Shown in pieces: positions 17,156 through 26,581 of a stretch of DNA of 64,000 nucleotides. The notes beneath the pieces are model-generated. The model worked only from the letters and a program-made list of their open reading frames with translations. It did not search any database and had not been told where the DNA came from. Both the position numbers and the translations under genes were made by a program. Every line of letters begins with the position of its first letter. The stretch's first letter is position 1. This DNA comes from Nocardioides marinus (GTDB lineage: Bacteria; Pseudomonadota; Alphaproteobacteria; Rhodobacterales; Rhodobacteraceae). The stretch spans positions 434,001-498,000 of the forward strand of contig JAHVJD010000002.1 of NCBI GenBank assembly GCA_019801415.1. The letters are read 5' to 3'.

Positions 17156-17242
17156 CAATATGCAGTCATTTATCTTGCATAGATTGTCGCAGTTTGGCAT
17201 TGAACCAGTCAATTCCGAAACAAAGTGACCAGCTGACGGGAG

Positions 17243-18649
17243 ATGAGGCAGATGGACGACTGGAGCCCGGAACGGCTGGCAGAGGCGCTGAACGGCGGCA
17301 GACCGCGCTATCTGGAGATAGCCGAGGCGATCGGTGCGGATATCGACGCGGGCGTGCTGTCACCGGGCGACCGCCTGCCGCCACAGCGGCGGGTGGCGCA
17401 GCAGTTGGGGGTGGATTTCTCAACCGTGGCGCGGGGTTACGCCGAAGCGGTGCGGCGCGGCTATATCGAGACCTTCGTCGGCCGCGGCACGTTTGTCAAA
17501 GCCCCGCAGCCGCAGCCCCTGCGCCCCGATCCGCGCCGGGCGCGGGAAGAAGACCCGATGATGAACATGCCCCCCGAGCCGGAGGACCCGGCGCTTGTTG
17601 CCCGGATGCAGGCGGGTCTGGCGCATGTCTCTGCCAACCTGCTGCCCCTGCTGCGCTACCAGTCGGTCACCGGCAGCCCGCAGGACCGCGAGGTGCTGTG
17701 CGACTGGCTGCAAGCCAACGGCCTGCCCTGCGCGCCGGAGCGGCTGGCGCTGACCCCCGGCGCCCATGCGGCGCTGTACGCAATCCTGACGGTGTTGTGC
17801 GAACCCGGCTCGGTGGTGCTGTGCGAGGATGTCACCTACCCGGGCCTGCGGGCGATCGCCGCACAGCTGGGCGTGCAGCTGGTCGGCCTGCCCGGCGACG
17901 GAGACGGGATCGATCCGCAGGCGCTGGAGACCGCGATCCGCAGCCATTGGCCCGCGGCGCTCTATCTCAATCCGACGCTACACAATCCCACCACCCGCAC
18001 CATGCCCCTCACACGCCGCCAGCAAGTGGCCGCGGTGCTGGCCGAGCATGACCTGCCGCTGATCGAGGACGACGCCTACTGCCTGGTGGCGACCCCGCCG
18101 CCAACGCCGATCAGCACGCTGGTGCCGGAGCTGGGCTGGCACATCGCCGGCCTGTCCAAATGCCTGGGCGCGGGGCTGCGACTGGCCTGCACCACGGTGC
18201 CGCAGCAAAGCCAGATGGGCCGGTTCAGCCAGGCCCTGCGGGCCCTGCACGTAATGGTCTCGCCGCTGACACTGGCCCTGCTGACACGGTGGATCGAGGA
18301 CGGCACCGCCACGGAGCTGCAGGCCCACCTGCGCGAGGCCGCGCGCGCACGGCAGGCCCTGGCGGCGGAGATCCTGTCGCCGGGAGCCCCGCAAGGGGTG
18401 GCGACACGGAGCGATCCGCTGGCCTTCAACCTGTGGCTGTCGCTGCCGCCGGGCACCAGCCGCGCCGAGGTGATGGGCCGGATGGCCACGCGCCAGATCG
18501 GCATTCTGCCCAGCGATGCCTTCACCGTCAGCGGCCCGCCCCCCGAGGCGCTGCGGGTCTGCCTTGGCGGGCCGATCCCCCTGCCCGCCCTGCGGGCCGA
18601 CCTGCTGGCCCTGCAGGACGCGCTGAGCCGCAAGGACTGGCTGGGCTGA
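17243..18649 (+). CDS. MocR-type PLP-dependent transcriptional regulator (GntR/aminotransferase fusion)
   Basis: A 468-residue fusion of an N-terminal GntR winged helix (about residues 10-85; LPPQRRVAQQLGVDFSTVAR is the recognition region) and a fold-type I aminotransferase domain (about 110-460). The PLP lysine is in GLSKCLGAGLRL. Such regulators bind PLP as a sensor and control vitamin B6, amino-acid or taurine genes. The ligand is unknown here. It faces the DUF983 gene across the palindrome region. A purine-rich GACGGGAG precedes the ATG; the ATG three codons later is an alternative. Confidence 0.92.
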   Translation: MRQMDDWSPERLAEALNGGRPRYLEIAEAIGADIDAGVLSPGDRLPPQRRVAQQLGVDFSTVARGYAEAVRRGYIETFVGRGTFVKAPQPQPLRPDPRRAREEDPMMNMPPEPEDPALVARMQAGLAHVSANLLPLLRYQSVTGSPQDREVLCDWLQANGLPCAPERLALTPGAHAALYAILTVLCEPGSVVLCEDVTYPGLRAIAAQLGVQLVGLPGDGDGIDPQALETAIRSHWPAALYLNPTLHNPTTRTMPLTRRQQVAAVLAEHDLPLIEDDAYCLVATPPPTPISTLVPELGWHIAGLSKCLGAGLRLACTTVPQQSQMGRFSQALRALHVMVSPLTLALLTRWIEDGTATELQAHLREAARARQALAAEILSPGAPQGVATRSDPLAFNLWLSLPPGTSRAEVMGRMATRQIGILPSDAFTVSGPPPEALRVCLGGPIPLPALRADLLALQDALSRKDWLG

Positions 18650-18809
18650 GCCGCGCGCAGCGGCGCGGGCCGCGCGTGCGCAACGGCGGCGACCCGTCGG
18701 CAAGCGCCCGCAAAAGCTTCACCCGTTAGCGCAATCGACCCGTTGTTTTCGCACCATTTCGCGGTATAGACAGCCCGACGACAGATATTTTCAACAAGAG
18801 TGACGCATC

Positions 18810-19712
18810 ATGGCAAAAGACGCTTCCACCCAGCAGGCTCAATTCGACCGCATTGCCACCGGCAAAGGGTTCATCGCGGCACTGGACCAGTCCGGCGGCT
18901 CCACCCCGAAGGCGCTGAAGCTGTACGGTGTGAACGAAGACGCCTACTCGAACGATGACGAGATGTTTGCCGAGATCCACAAGATGCGCACCCGCATCAT
19001 CACCTCGCCCAGCTTCACCCAGGAGCGCATCCTCGGCGCGATCCTGTTCGAGAAGACCATGGATGGCGACATCGAGGGCAAGCCGACCGCGCAATACCTG
19101 TGGGAAGACTGCGGCGTGGTGCCGTTCCTGAAGGTCGACAAGGGTCTGGCCGACGCCGAAAACGGCGTGCAGATGATGAAGCCGATGCCGGACCTCGACG
19201 CGCTGCTGGCGCGCGCCAACGACAAGGGCATCTTCGGCACCAAGATGCGCTCCGTCATCAAGGAAGCCAATGCCGAGGGCATCAAGGCGGTCGTCGCCCA
19301 GCAGTTCGAAGTGGGCAAGCAGATCGCCGCCGCCGGGCTGGTGCCGATCATCGAGCCGGAAGTCGACATCCACTCGGCCACCAAGGCCGAGGCCGAGGAC
19401 ATCCTGAAGGCAGAGATCGCCGCGCAGCTGGATGCCCTGCCGACAGACACCAAGGTGGCGCTGAAGCTGACCATCCCGACCAAGCCGGGCCTGTATGACG
19501 ATCTGGCCGATCACGCCAATGTGGTGCGGGTCGTGGCCCTGTCGGGCGGCTACAGCACCGACGAGGCCTGCGAGAAGCTGGCGCAGAACCCGAAGATGAT
19601 CGCCTCCTTCAGCCGTGCGCTGACCGAAGGTCTGAACGTGTCGATGACCGATGCCGAATATGATGCGGCGCTGGATGCCAACATCGGCAAGATCTACGCG
19701 GCCTCGCTGTAA
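18810..19712 (+). CDS. Fructose-bisphosphate aldolase, class I
   Basis: Cleaves or condenses fructose 1,6-bisphosphate through a lysine Schiff base (class I, metal independent). The 300-residue protein matches the bacterial class I family: [16 protein letters not shown] near the N-terminus, [11 protein letters not shown], and [15 protein letters not shown] ahead of [12 protein letters not shown]. It stands alone between the MocR gene and a strong terminator. Having a class I aldolase is common in Roseobacters and suits gluconeogenic metabolism. Confidence 0.94.
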   Translation: MAKDASTQQAQFDRIATGKGFIAALDQSGGSTPKALKLYGVNEDAYSNDDEMFAEIHKMRTRIITSPSFTQERILGAILFEKTMDGDIEGKPTAQYLWEDCGVVPFLKVDKGLADAENGVQMMKPMPDLDALLARANDKGIFGTKMRSVIKEANAEGIKAVVAQQFEVGKQIAAAGLVPIIEPEVDIHSATKAEAEDILKAEIAAQLDALPTDTKVALKLTIPTKPGLYDDLADHANVVRVVALSGGYSTDEACEKLAQNPKMIASFSRALTEGLNVSMTDAEYDAALDANIGKIYAASL

Positions 19713-19741
19713 GCCGCAGCCACGCCAGATTGATTTTGAAG

Positions 19742-19772
19742 GGGCCGCACCATCGGGTGCGGCCCTTTTTTT
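19742..19772 (+). terminator. Terminator of the aldolase gene
   Basis: GGGCCGCACC/GGTGCGGCCC stem with loop ATCG, followed by seven T. Confidence 0.93.
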
Positions 19773-19842
19773 CGTGCCGATTGTTGCGCCTCTGGCCCGG
19801 CGGACCCGTCTTGCGCTGCGTTGGTCGGCGAGCTGGACCGGC

Positions 19843-20064
19843 TCAATCCTCGGGGCGTCGCGCCAGACAGACCGCGAGGATCAGGCCCGCACCGCTGAGG
19901 AACGGCGGCCAGAAGTGACGCAGCCCGGCGGCGCTGAACCAGCTTTCTGATTGCGGCGAGGCGGTCGGGGTCAGGCTGCTGGCCACCTGCTGCCAGAACA
20001 GCACCGAGGCCAGGCATATCATCACGCCGCAGACCGCCAGCAGCCAGCGGGCGGAGCTAGGCAC
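19843..20064 (-). CDS. Putative small two-helix membrane protein
   Basis: A 73-residue reading frame with two hydrophobic segments (about residues 7-28 and 48-66) separated by a polar loop (TASPQSESW). The only upstream start is GTG with no clear ribosome site, so the frame or start could be wrong. The composition is protein-like and membrane-like, and the frame ends in RRPED. No family was recognised. Confidence 0.42.
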   Translation of the reverse strand: MPSSARWLLAVCGVMICLASVLFWQQVASSLTPTASPQSESWFSAAGLRHFWPPFLSGAGLILAVCLARRPED

Positions 20065-20121
20065 ACCGGCCCCGCCACGCTGCCAACCTGCGCGCGGTGC
20101 AAGCGCTGAGGGGCAGCCGGA

Positions 20122-20319
20122 TCACGCCGCCTCGGTCAGGGAGGGGCGCAGGCCGGTGCAGCTGACCCTGTTCTCATTTGCTGCCAAATATTTCTGGGCC
20201 GACTCGCGATCACCAAAGCTCAGCGCCTCGTCGTAGAAATAGGTGATCCGGTCGCCGCTGCGCGACAGCAGCGCGCCACTTTCAAATGCAATGAACCACT
20301 TTTTCCGCACCAGATACAT
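20122..20319 (-). CDS. Small hypothetical protein
   Basis: A 65-residue soluble protein starting MYLVRKKWFIAFESGALLSR. The ATG at 20319 has a good AAGGA ribosome site about nine bases upstream, so it was preferred to a TTG three codons earlier. Features are a basic aromatic N-terminus, RITYFYDEALSFGDRESAQKY in the middle and Cys near the C-terminus. No family was recognised. It is on the same strand as the preceding small membrane protein. Confidence 0.6.
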   Translation of the reverse strand: MYLVRKKWFIAFESGALLSRSGDRITYFYDEALSFGDRESAQKYLAANENRVSCTGLRPSLTEAA

Positions 20320-20705
20320 CAGCCTCAATCCTTCTTTTCACGCCCGATCCTGAGGTCCATGACCGCGGTCGGGTTCGCATTGCCTTGTGACCGGCTCGCC
20401 CCGACGCAAGAGGCGACGGCCTGCCCTGCCGTCTTGACGCCAGACCTAGATCTGGGCGCTTGTTGGCAGAGCTTGGCCAGATTTTGCGCTATTTCCTTGC
20501 CAAAAGGTTAACGAGTTCCCGCACCCCTTGCGCTGCGGCAGCATTCTGCCGGCGGCGGGCGGTTTCCTGCCGGCCTCGGCGGGATGTGGGAAAAACTGGC
20601 AAGAATTTGCATCAAATTGAGGTCATCCGCCTTTTCGCTTGCCAGCCCGAATTGCCGTGCCGCAGCCGCGACTCCACAGGCGGCCGTCAGCGCGGTTGAC
20701 CGGGA
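20320..20705. other. 386 bp without a recognisable gene
   Basis: No convincing frame. The only structure noticed is an imperfect dyad CCAGA-N-CTAG-N-TCTGG at 20440-20455 preceded by a TTGACG-like box (20434-20439), which could belong to a promoter. The rest shows nothing. Confidence 0.5.
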
Positions 20706-21491
20706 TCAGGAAAACCGTGGCGGGCGTTTTTGCAGCTGGGCGGCGACCGCTTCCATCTGGTCTGGCTGCCCGATCAGCGCAAGTTGCTCGCGGCTCTCGG
20801 CGAGCAGCACCTCGGACTGGCTGGCACCGCTTTCGGCAAGGCCGATCAGGCGTTTGGCCGCGCGGATGGCAGAGGGGCTCTGCCCCGCGACCTGTGCCGC
20901 CAGGGCCTGCGCACGCGCCAGCGGGTCGGCAGCCACTTCGGTGACCAGGCCGCAGTCCTGGGCGTCGTCGGCCGCGATCACCTCGGCCGTGTAGGTCAGG
21001 CGGCGCAGCATGTCAGAGCGCAGCAGCCGCGGCAGCAACACCATGCCGCCCATGTCCGGGATCAGCCCCCATTTCATCTCCATCACCGAGAAACGGCTGT
21101 CGGGGTGGGCAATGCGGATGTCGGCCCCGAGCGCGAGCTGCAGCCCGCCTCCGAAACAGGCGCCGTGGATCGCGGCGATCACCGGGACCGGCAGCCGCCG
21201 CCAGACCATGGCCACCTCCTGAAACCGGTTGGCGTCGTGATGGCTGCGCTGCATCACCTCCTGCGTCAGATCGCGCTGCGCGAGGGTTGCGAAACTGGCC
21301 ATGTCGAGCCCGGCGCAGAAGCTCTTGCCCGCCCCCGAGAGCACCACCGCGCGGGCCTCCGTGTCCGCGAGCTGCTGCCCGGCCGCCACGATTTCGTTGA
21401 TCATCGCGTCGTCCAGCGCGTTGTGCTTGTCGGCACGGCTCAGGGTGACATGGGCGACGTGGTCCTTGTGGTCGATGGTGACGCGCGGCAT
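20706..21491 (-). CDS. Crotonase / enoyl-CoA hydratase family protein
   Basis: A 261-residue crotonase-fold enzyme acting on acyl-CoA thioesters. Visible landmarks are RADKHNALDDAM, the first oxyanion-hole segment GKSFCAGLDMASF, and the second, AIHGACFGGGLQLALGADIRIA. The C-terminus PRFS is short. The exact reaction (hydratase, isomerase or other) cannot be read from this. The start MPRVTIDHKDHVAHV was chosen because homologous sequence begins there. It is divergent from the aminotransferase gene at 21611 across 119 bp. Confidence 0.88.
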   Translation of the reverse strand: MPRVTIDHKDHVAHVTLSRADKHNALDDAMINEIVAAGQQLADTEARAVVLSGAGKSFCAGLDMASFATLAQRDLTQEVMQRSHHDANRFQEVAMVWRRLPVPVIAAIHGACFGGGLQLALGADIRIAHPDSRFSVMEMKWGLIPDMGGMVLLPRLLRSDMLRRLTYTAEVIAADDAQDCGLVTEVAADPLARAQALAAQVAGQSPSAIRAAKRLIGLAESGASQSEVLLAESREQLALIGQPDQMEAVAAQLQKRPPRFS

Positions 21492-21610
21492 GGGCGGGGC
21501 TCCGATGTTGCTGATGGCGGCAGCCTGCCCCGGACACGCCACACAGGCCAGCGCAACGTGGCGGCAGCCCGAGGCTTGCCCCGGCCCCGGCCTTGCGGTT
21601 ATCTGCCGCC

Positions 21611-22720
21611 ATGACTGGACCCCGTTATACCCCGCTTGTGCAATCGCTGCCCGCCACCGTGCCCTTTGTCGGCCCTGAAACCCAGGAACGCACGCGCGGC
21701 ACGCCGTTTGCCGCCCGGCTGGGCGCGAATGAGAACATCTTTGGCCCCTCGCCGCGCGCGGTGGAGGCGATGGCGCAGGCCGCGGCCGAGATCTGGAAAT
21801 ACGGCGACGCCGAGAACCACGACCTGCGCCGCGCGCTGGCGGCGGAGCATGGCGTGGCGATGGAGAACATCGTGGTCGGCGAAGGCATCGACGGGCTGCT
21901 GGGCTACCTGGTGCGGCTTCTGGTGGCGCCGGGCGATGCGGTGGTAACGTCTGAGGGCGCCTATCCAACCTTCAACTACCATGTGGCGGGGTTTGGCGGC
22001 GTGCTGCACAAGGTGCCCTACCGCGAGGACCACGAGGACATCGCGGCGCTGTTCGCCCGCGCTGCCGAAGTGGATGCCAAGATCGTCTACCTGGCCAACC
22101 CCGACAATCCGATGGGCAGCTGGCACCGCGGCGCCGATATTGCCGCCGCGCTGGACGGGCTGCCCGAGGGCTGCCTGCTGCTGCTGGACGAGGCCTATGT
22201 GGAATGCGCCCCCGAGGGCACCGCGGCGCCGATCCGCGCGGATGACGCGCGGGTGATCCGCATGCGGACCTTCTCCAAGGCCTATGCGATGGCGGGGGCG
22301 CGGGTCGGCTATGCGCTGGGGCACCCGGACCTGATCGCCGCCTTCCACAAGGTGCGCAACCATTTCGGCATGAACCGCGCCGCGCAGGCCGGGGCGCTGG
22401 CGGCGGTGCAGGACCGCGCGTGGCTGGCGCATGTGGTCGCGCAGATCGACGGCGCGCGACGGCGCCTCGGCGAGATTGCCGCCGCGAACGGGCTGACGGC
22501 GCTGCCATCCGCAACCAATTTCGTTGCCATCGACTGCGGCGCCGACGGGGCCTTTGCCAAGCGGGTGCTGGAGGCGCTGGTGGACCGCGGGGTCTTTGTG
22601 CGGATGCCGCTGGCGGAGCCGCAAAACCGCTGCATCCGTGTCAGCTGCGGACCGGAGGCCGAGATGGCCGCCTTTGCCGAGGCGCTGCCTGCCGCGCTGG
22701 CGGTCGCGCGGGGCGGCTGA
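21611..22720 (+). CDS. PLP-dependent aminotransferase, histidinol-phosphate aminotransferase-like
   Basis: A 369-residue fold-type I class I/II aminotransferase related to HisC. It shows LGANENIFGPSP at the N-terminus (substrate loop), LANPDNPMGSW, LLLDEAYVEC and the PLP lysine in TFSKAYAMAGARVGYALG. It could be a second HisC or an aromatic or other amino-acid transaminase; no other histidine genes are near. The ATG at 21611 is preferred to a TTG six codons upstream. Confidence 0.87.
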   Translation: MTGPRYTPLVQSLPATVPFVGPETQERTRGTPFAARLGANENIFGPSPRAVEAMAQAAAEIWKYGDAENHDLRRALAAEHGVAMENIVVGEGIDGLLGYLVRLLVAPGDAVVTSEGAYPTFNYHVAGFGGVLHKVPYREDHEDIAALFARAAEVDAKIVYLANPDNPMGSWHRGADIAAALDGLPEGCLLLLDEAYVECAPEGTAAPIRADDARVIRMRTFSKAYAMAGARVGYALGHPDLIAAFHKVRNHFGMNRAAQAGALAAVQDRAWLAHVVAQIDGARRRLGEIAAANGLTALPSATNFVAIDCGADGAFAKRVLEALVDRGVFVRMPLAEPQNRCIRVSCGPEAEMAAFAEALPAALAVARGG

Positions 22721-22812
22721 AACCTGCCCAGTCGCCGGTGCTCACGCGATCTTTTACCGGACTTTCCCCGCTTTCGGGCTACCCTTGTCAGGGTATCACC
22801 GGGAGAATTGTC

Positions 22813-23034
22813 ATGCGTGACCCTGACCTGCCGGACGGCATTCCGGACATGTTTGCTGCGACCATTACCTTTGCCGGCATCAACCTGATGTGGATCTTCT
22901 TCGTGCTGTGGGTGCTGTACGGGCTGGTGCCCGTGCTGGTGCTGGCGGTTCTGATCAACCACCTCATCACCAGGCTGGAAATCCGCCTGAACGGGCACAA
23001 GGGGCAACGGGGGCAAAAGGGGCATAACGCCTGA
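22813..23034 (+). CDS. Small membrane protein with repeat-encoded tail
   Basis: A 73-residue protein with an acidic start (MRDPDLPDGIPDM), one long hydrophobic stretch that may form one or two helices (about residues 14-50), and a basic Gly/His/Lys/Gln tail. The tail is coded by four 9 bp repeats (22993-23028). A GGGAGAA ribosome site sits about six bases before the ATG. No family was recognised. It follows the HisC-like gene on the same strand by 92 bp. Confidence 0.65.
   Translation: MRDPDLPDGIPDMFAATITFAGINLMWIFFVLWVLYGLVPVLVLAVLINHLITRLEIRLNGHKGQRGQKGHNA
22993..23028 (+). repeat. Four tandem 9 bp units at the 3' end of the small membrane protein gene
   Basis: Units GGGCACAAG, GGGCAACGG, GGGCAAAAG and GGGCATAAC lie head to tail in frame, coding Gly-His/Gln-Lys/Arg/Asn triplets. 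Confidence 0.8.
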
Positions 23035-23122
23035 CTGCTGCCTGACCAGGGCCTGAAACGGCGCCGGACCCGAGGCCTGATACGGTGCCTGACACGAGTA
23101 CCTAACGAGTACCTGATACGGG
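23030..23122. repeat. Degenerate CCTGA-based tandem repeat downstream
   Basis: About seven imperfect units built on GCCTGAtACGG (for example GCCTGAAACGG, GCCTGATACGG, GCCTGACACGA, ACCTGATACGG) spaced 11-24 bases apart, starting right at the stop codon. It is not a CRISPR: there are no constant spacers and the units are too short. Confidence 0.6.
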
Positions 23123-23177
23123 CGCCCCTGCCCGTCCCACGGCGCGCCGTTGCGAGCCAGGTGCCTCAGCTTGGACC

Positions 23178-24386
23178 TCAGCTTGCCGCGAGCACCGCGG
23201 CCGCGCGCGTCAAGGCGTTCTGGCCGTGGGGGATGTCCAGCGCCTTCAGGCCGACGTCGATGCCGCCCAGCAACCCCATGATCATATGTCCGTTGACATG
23301 GCCCATGTGGCCAAGCCGGAAGAACCCGTGCCACTCGGGGCTGTCCGGTGGCGCCATGCCGAGGCCGATGCCCAGCGTCAGCCCCAGGTTCTGCTCCAGC
23401 CAGGTGCGCAGACGGGTGCCATTTGGGGCCGCCATATGCAGCGCGGTCACCGCGTTCGAGCGCAAGCCCGGATCCGGCACGTTCATCCGCAGCGGACCAT
23501 CCTCGCCCCAGGCCTCGCAGGCGGCCCAGATGGCGCGGGCCAGGTGGGCGTGGCGGGCCCAGACGTTTTCCACCCCTTCGGCATGAATCAGGTCCAGCGC
23601 GGCGCGCAAGCCGTAGAGGTGATGGGTGGGCGCGGTGCCCCCGAAGAACTGGTAGAACATCTCCGGGTTGGCGCGCGGGCTCCAGTCCCAGTAGCGGCTG
23701 ATGCGCGGCAGCGCGGCACGGGCCGCGGCGGCGCGGTCATTGAAGAACACGAAGCTCATCCCCGCGGGCACCATCAGCCCCTTCTGGCAGGCCGCGACCA
23801 TCACGTCGACGCCCCACTCGTCCATCTCGAACCTGTCGCACCCCAAGGAGGCGATGCAGTCGGCCATCAGCAGCGCCGGGTGGCCCGCCGCGTCCAGCAG
23901 GCGGCGCAGCGCCGCCACGTCGTTGCGGATCGAGCTGGAGGTGTCCACATGCACCCCCAGAACCGCCTTGATGCGGTGCGCCCGGTCGGCCTCCAGCACC
24001 TCGGCGATGCGGGCGTGGTCCCAGGGTGCGGCGGTGCCGAAATCGAGGATCTCCACCTCCAGTCCCAGCGCCTCGGCCATTTCCGACCAGCCGATGGCAA
24101 AGCGCCCGGAGGCGGGCACCAGCACCCGGTCGCCCGGCTGCAGGGTGTTGTGCAGCGCCGCTTCCCAGGCACCGTGGCCGTTGGCAATGTAGATCGCGAC
24201 ATGGTGCCGGGTGCGAGCCACCCGGCGCAGGTCGGGGATCAGGGTTTCGGTCATCTCGACCAGCTCACCCGCGTAGATGTTGGGCGAGGCCCGGTGCATC
24301 GCCTGCAGGACCTGGTCCGGCACCACCGAGGGGCCGGGAATGGCCAGGTAGGATCGCCCGGCCGACAGGTTGACGGATGACTTCAT
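23178..24386 (-). CDS. Class V PLP-dependent aminotransferase (alanine/serine-glyoxylate type)
   Basis: A 402-residue class V aminotransferase related to alanine- or serine-glyoxylate aminotransferases. It starts SYLAIPGPSVVPDQVLQAM, has ANGHGAWEAALHN near residue 70 and the PLP lysine in VAACQKGLMVPAG. Unlike plain SGAT enzymes it carries QFFGGTAPTHHLYGLR, typical of the wider pyridoxal-phosphate aminotransferase subgroup common in Rhodobacterales. The substrate is uncertain. It is transcribed alone, divergent from the ABC exporter across about 270 bp. Confidence 0.88.
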   Translation of the reverse strand: MKSSVNLSAGRSYLAIPGPSVVPDQVLQAMHRASPNIYAGELVEMTETLIPDLRRVARTRHHVAIYIANGHGAWEAALHNTLQPGDRVLVPASGRFAIGWSEMAEALGLEVEILDFGTAAPWDHARIAEVLEADRAHRIKAVLGVHVDTSSSIRNDVAALRRLLDAAGHPALLMADCIASLGCDRFEMDEWGVDVMVAACQKGLMVPAGMSFVFFNDRAAAARAALPRISRYWDWSPRANPEMFYQFFGGTAPTHHLYGLRAALDLIHAEGVENVWARHAHLARAIWAACEAWGEDGPLRMNVPDPGLRSNAVTALHMAAPNGTRLRTWLEQNLGLTLGIGLGMAPPDSPEWHGFFRLGHMGHVNGHMIMGLLGGIDVGLKALDIPHGQNALTRAAAVLAAS

Positions 24387-24655
24387 GGCTGCTGCTCCCT
24401 GTGCTGCGGCGGGCGGGCAGCCGGGCCGCAGGTGATTTTGCCCGCCAGAGTAGTCATCCGGATCGCGGGGTCAATCGCCGAGGATGACGCCGCGCCATGC
24501 CCCTGCGCCAACGCGGCCTTTGGGGCCAATGGCTTGCACCACGGCCCTCAGCTGCTTAAATGGCGCAACCCCCGCCGGGACGAACACCATCAGAAGAGGC
24601 CCGAGATGACCCCAACGAACCGCCGGACCTTGCCCCTGCGACGGACCCTGACGCG

Positions 24656-26515
24656 ATGAGCAAGCCGCATAAATCCTCGCGCGAGCTGTTCGGCTGGCTG
24701 TGGCGCGGCTATCTGCGCCATTACATCGGTCTTCTGGGCATCGCGGTGGTCTTCATGTTGATCGAGGGCGCGACAATGGGCGCGCTGGGATACATGATGC
24801 AGCCGATGTTCGACCTTGTCTTCGTCGATGGCAATTCCGACGCGCTGGTCTGGGTCAGCCTGGCGTTTCTGGCGATCTTCACTCTGCGCGGGGTGTCCAG
24901 CGTCACCCAGAAGGTGCTGCTGAGCAAGGTCTCGCAGACCTCTGCCGCGCATCTGCGCAAGGACATGCTGGCGCGGCTGATCCGGCAGGATCCGGCGTTC
25001 CATCAGCAGCACCCGCCGGGGCTGCTCCTGCAGCGGGTGCAAAGCGACGTCGGCGCCATCGGGGCGGTCTGGCAGGCGGTGATCACCGGCGCGGGCCGCG
25101 ACCTGGTCGCGCTGGTGGCGGTGCTGGGCGTGGCGTTCAGCATCGACTGGCGCTGGACCCTGATCCTGCTGATCGGGGTGCCGGTGCTGCTGCTGCCGAT
25201 CGCCACGATCCAGCGCTACGTGCGCAAGAAGGCATCGAAAGCGCGGGATCTGGGGGCGGACCTGGCGACACGGCTGGACGAGATCTTCCACGGCATCGTG
25301 CCGGTAAAGCTGAACCGGCTGGAAGACTACCAGGTGGGGCGTTTCACCGAACGCACCGATGAGTTTGTCAAATCCGAGGTGAAGGCGGCTTTCGGCACCT
25401 CCTCGATCTCCGGGATGACCGACATTATGGCCGGCGTCGGCTTCATGGCGGTGCTGCTGTATGGCGGCAACGAGATCATCGAAGGCGAAAAGACCGTCGG
25501 CCAGTTCATGAGCTTCTTCACCTCGATCGGTCTGTCCTTCGAGCCGATGCGGCGGCTGGCAAATATCTCCGGTGTCTGGCAGAACGCGGCCGCGGCGCTG
25601 GAGCGCATCAAGGAGCTGCTCGACGCACCGATCCTGTTGCAGGAACCCGAACACCCCAAACCGGCCCCCGAGGGGCTGCCCGACATCCGGCTGCAGGGGG
25701 TGGACCTCAGCTATGGCGACGCCCGGATCCTGCGTGGCCTCTCGCTGGAGGCGGAGGCGGGCAAGACCACCGCGCTGGTCGGTGCCTCCGGGGCGGGGAA
25801 ATCGACCATTTTCAACCTGCTGACCCGGATGGTGGACCCGCAGGTCGGCACCGTCACCGTCGGCGGCGTCAACGTGAACGAGTTGAGCACGTCCGATCTG
25901 CGGAGCCTGTTCTCGGTGGTTACGCAGGACGCGATGCTGTTCGACGAGACCCTGCGTGAAAACATCGTCTTGGGGCGCACCGACGTCAGTGACGAGGAGT
26001 TGCAGGCGGCGCTCGAAGCCTCGCATGTGGCGGACTTCCTGCCCAAGCTGGAACATGGGCTGGAGACACGGGTGGGACCGCGCGGTTCGGCCCTGTCGGG
26101 CGGTCAGCGGCAGCGGGTGGTGATTGCCCGGGCCCTGTTGCGCAACACGCCGATCCTGCTGCTGGATGAGGCGACCTCGGCGCTGGACGCGCAGTCGGAG
26201 AAGGTGGTGCAGGCGGCGCTGGACAAGCTGGCGGGCGGGCGTACCACGCTGGTGATCGCGCATCGGCTGTCGACCATCCGCAACGCCGACAAGATCGTGG
26301 TGATGGATCGCGGCCGGGTGGTGGACCAGGGCAGCCACGAGGAGCTGCTGGCGCGCGGCGGCATTTATGCCGACCTCTACCGGCTGCAGTTCCAGGACGG
26401 CAAGGCCGTGGTCGACACCACCGCCATCACGGCGCAGACCGAGCATCTGACCAAAGGCCGCAGCGGTTCGCGCGAGCGCTGGTTCCGCCGCTTTGCCCGC
26501 AAGCTGTTCGGCTGA
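24656..26515 (+). CDS. ABC exporter, fused permease and ATPase (MsbA-like)
   Basis: A 619-residue half-transporter working as a dimer in the inner membrane. The N-terminal six-helix exporter domain spans about residues 20-330. The nucleotide-binding domain shows Walker A GASGAGKSTI, the signature LSGGQRQRV, Walker B ILLLDEATSALD and the H-loop VIAHRLSTI. The family includes lipid A/phospholipid flippases and drug exporters; the cargo is unknown. The start MSKPHKSSRELFG was chosen by homology; an ATG at 24560 would add 32 unstructured residues. A 17-codon frame (24606-24659) ends in an ATGA overlap with this start. Confidence 0.92.
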   Translation: MSKPHKSSRELFGWLWRGYLRHYIGLLGIAVVFMLIEGATMGALGYMMQPMFDLVFVDGNSDALVWVSLAFLAIFTLRGVSSVTQKVLLSKVSQTSAAHLRKDMLARLIRQDPAFHQQHPPGLLLQRVQSDVGAIGAVWQAVITGAGRDLVALVAVLGVAFSIDWRWTLILLIGVPVLLLPIATIQRYVRKKASKARDLGADLATRLDEIFHGIVPVKLNRLEDYQVGRFTERTDEFVKSEVKAAFGTSSISGMTDIMAGVGFMAVLLYGGNEIIEGEKTVGQFMSFFTSIGLSFEPMRRLANISGVWQNAAAALERIKELLDAPILLQEPEHPKPAPEGLPDIRLQGVDLSYGDARILRGLSLEAEAGKTTALVGASGAGKSTIFNLLTRMVDPQVGTVTVGGVNVNELSTSDLRSLFSVVTQDAMLFDETLRENIVLGRTDVSDEELQAALEASHVADFLPKLEHGLETRVGPRGSALSGGQRQRVVIARALLRNTPILLLDEATSALDAQSEKVVQAALDKLAGGRTTLVIAHRLSTIRNADKIVVMDRGRVVDQGSHEELLARGGIYADLYRLQFQDGKAVVDTTAITAQTEHLTKGRSGSRERWFRRFARKLFG

Positions 26516-26581
26516 CGCCCGGCGGTGCATCGGGCCGGTTGCGGGCCGGGCCCTTCCCGCAGGAGGGGCGCGCGGAACGAG

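Noticed and set aside
23030-23122. CRISPR array
   Set aside because: Units are short and degenerate, spacers are not constant, and no cas gene is present in the window.
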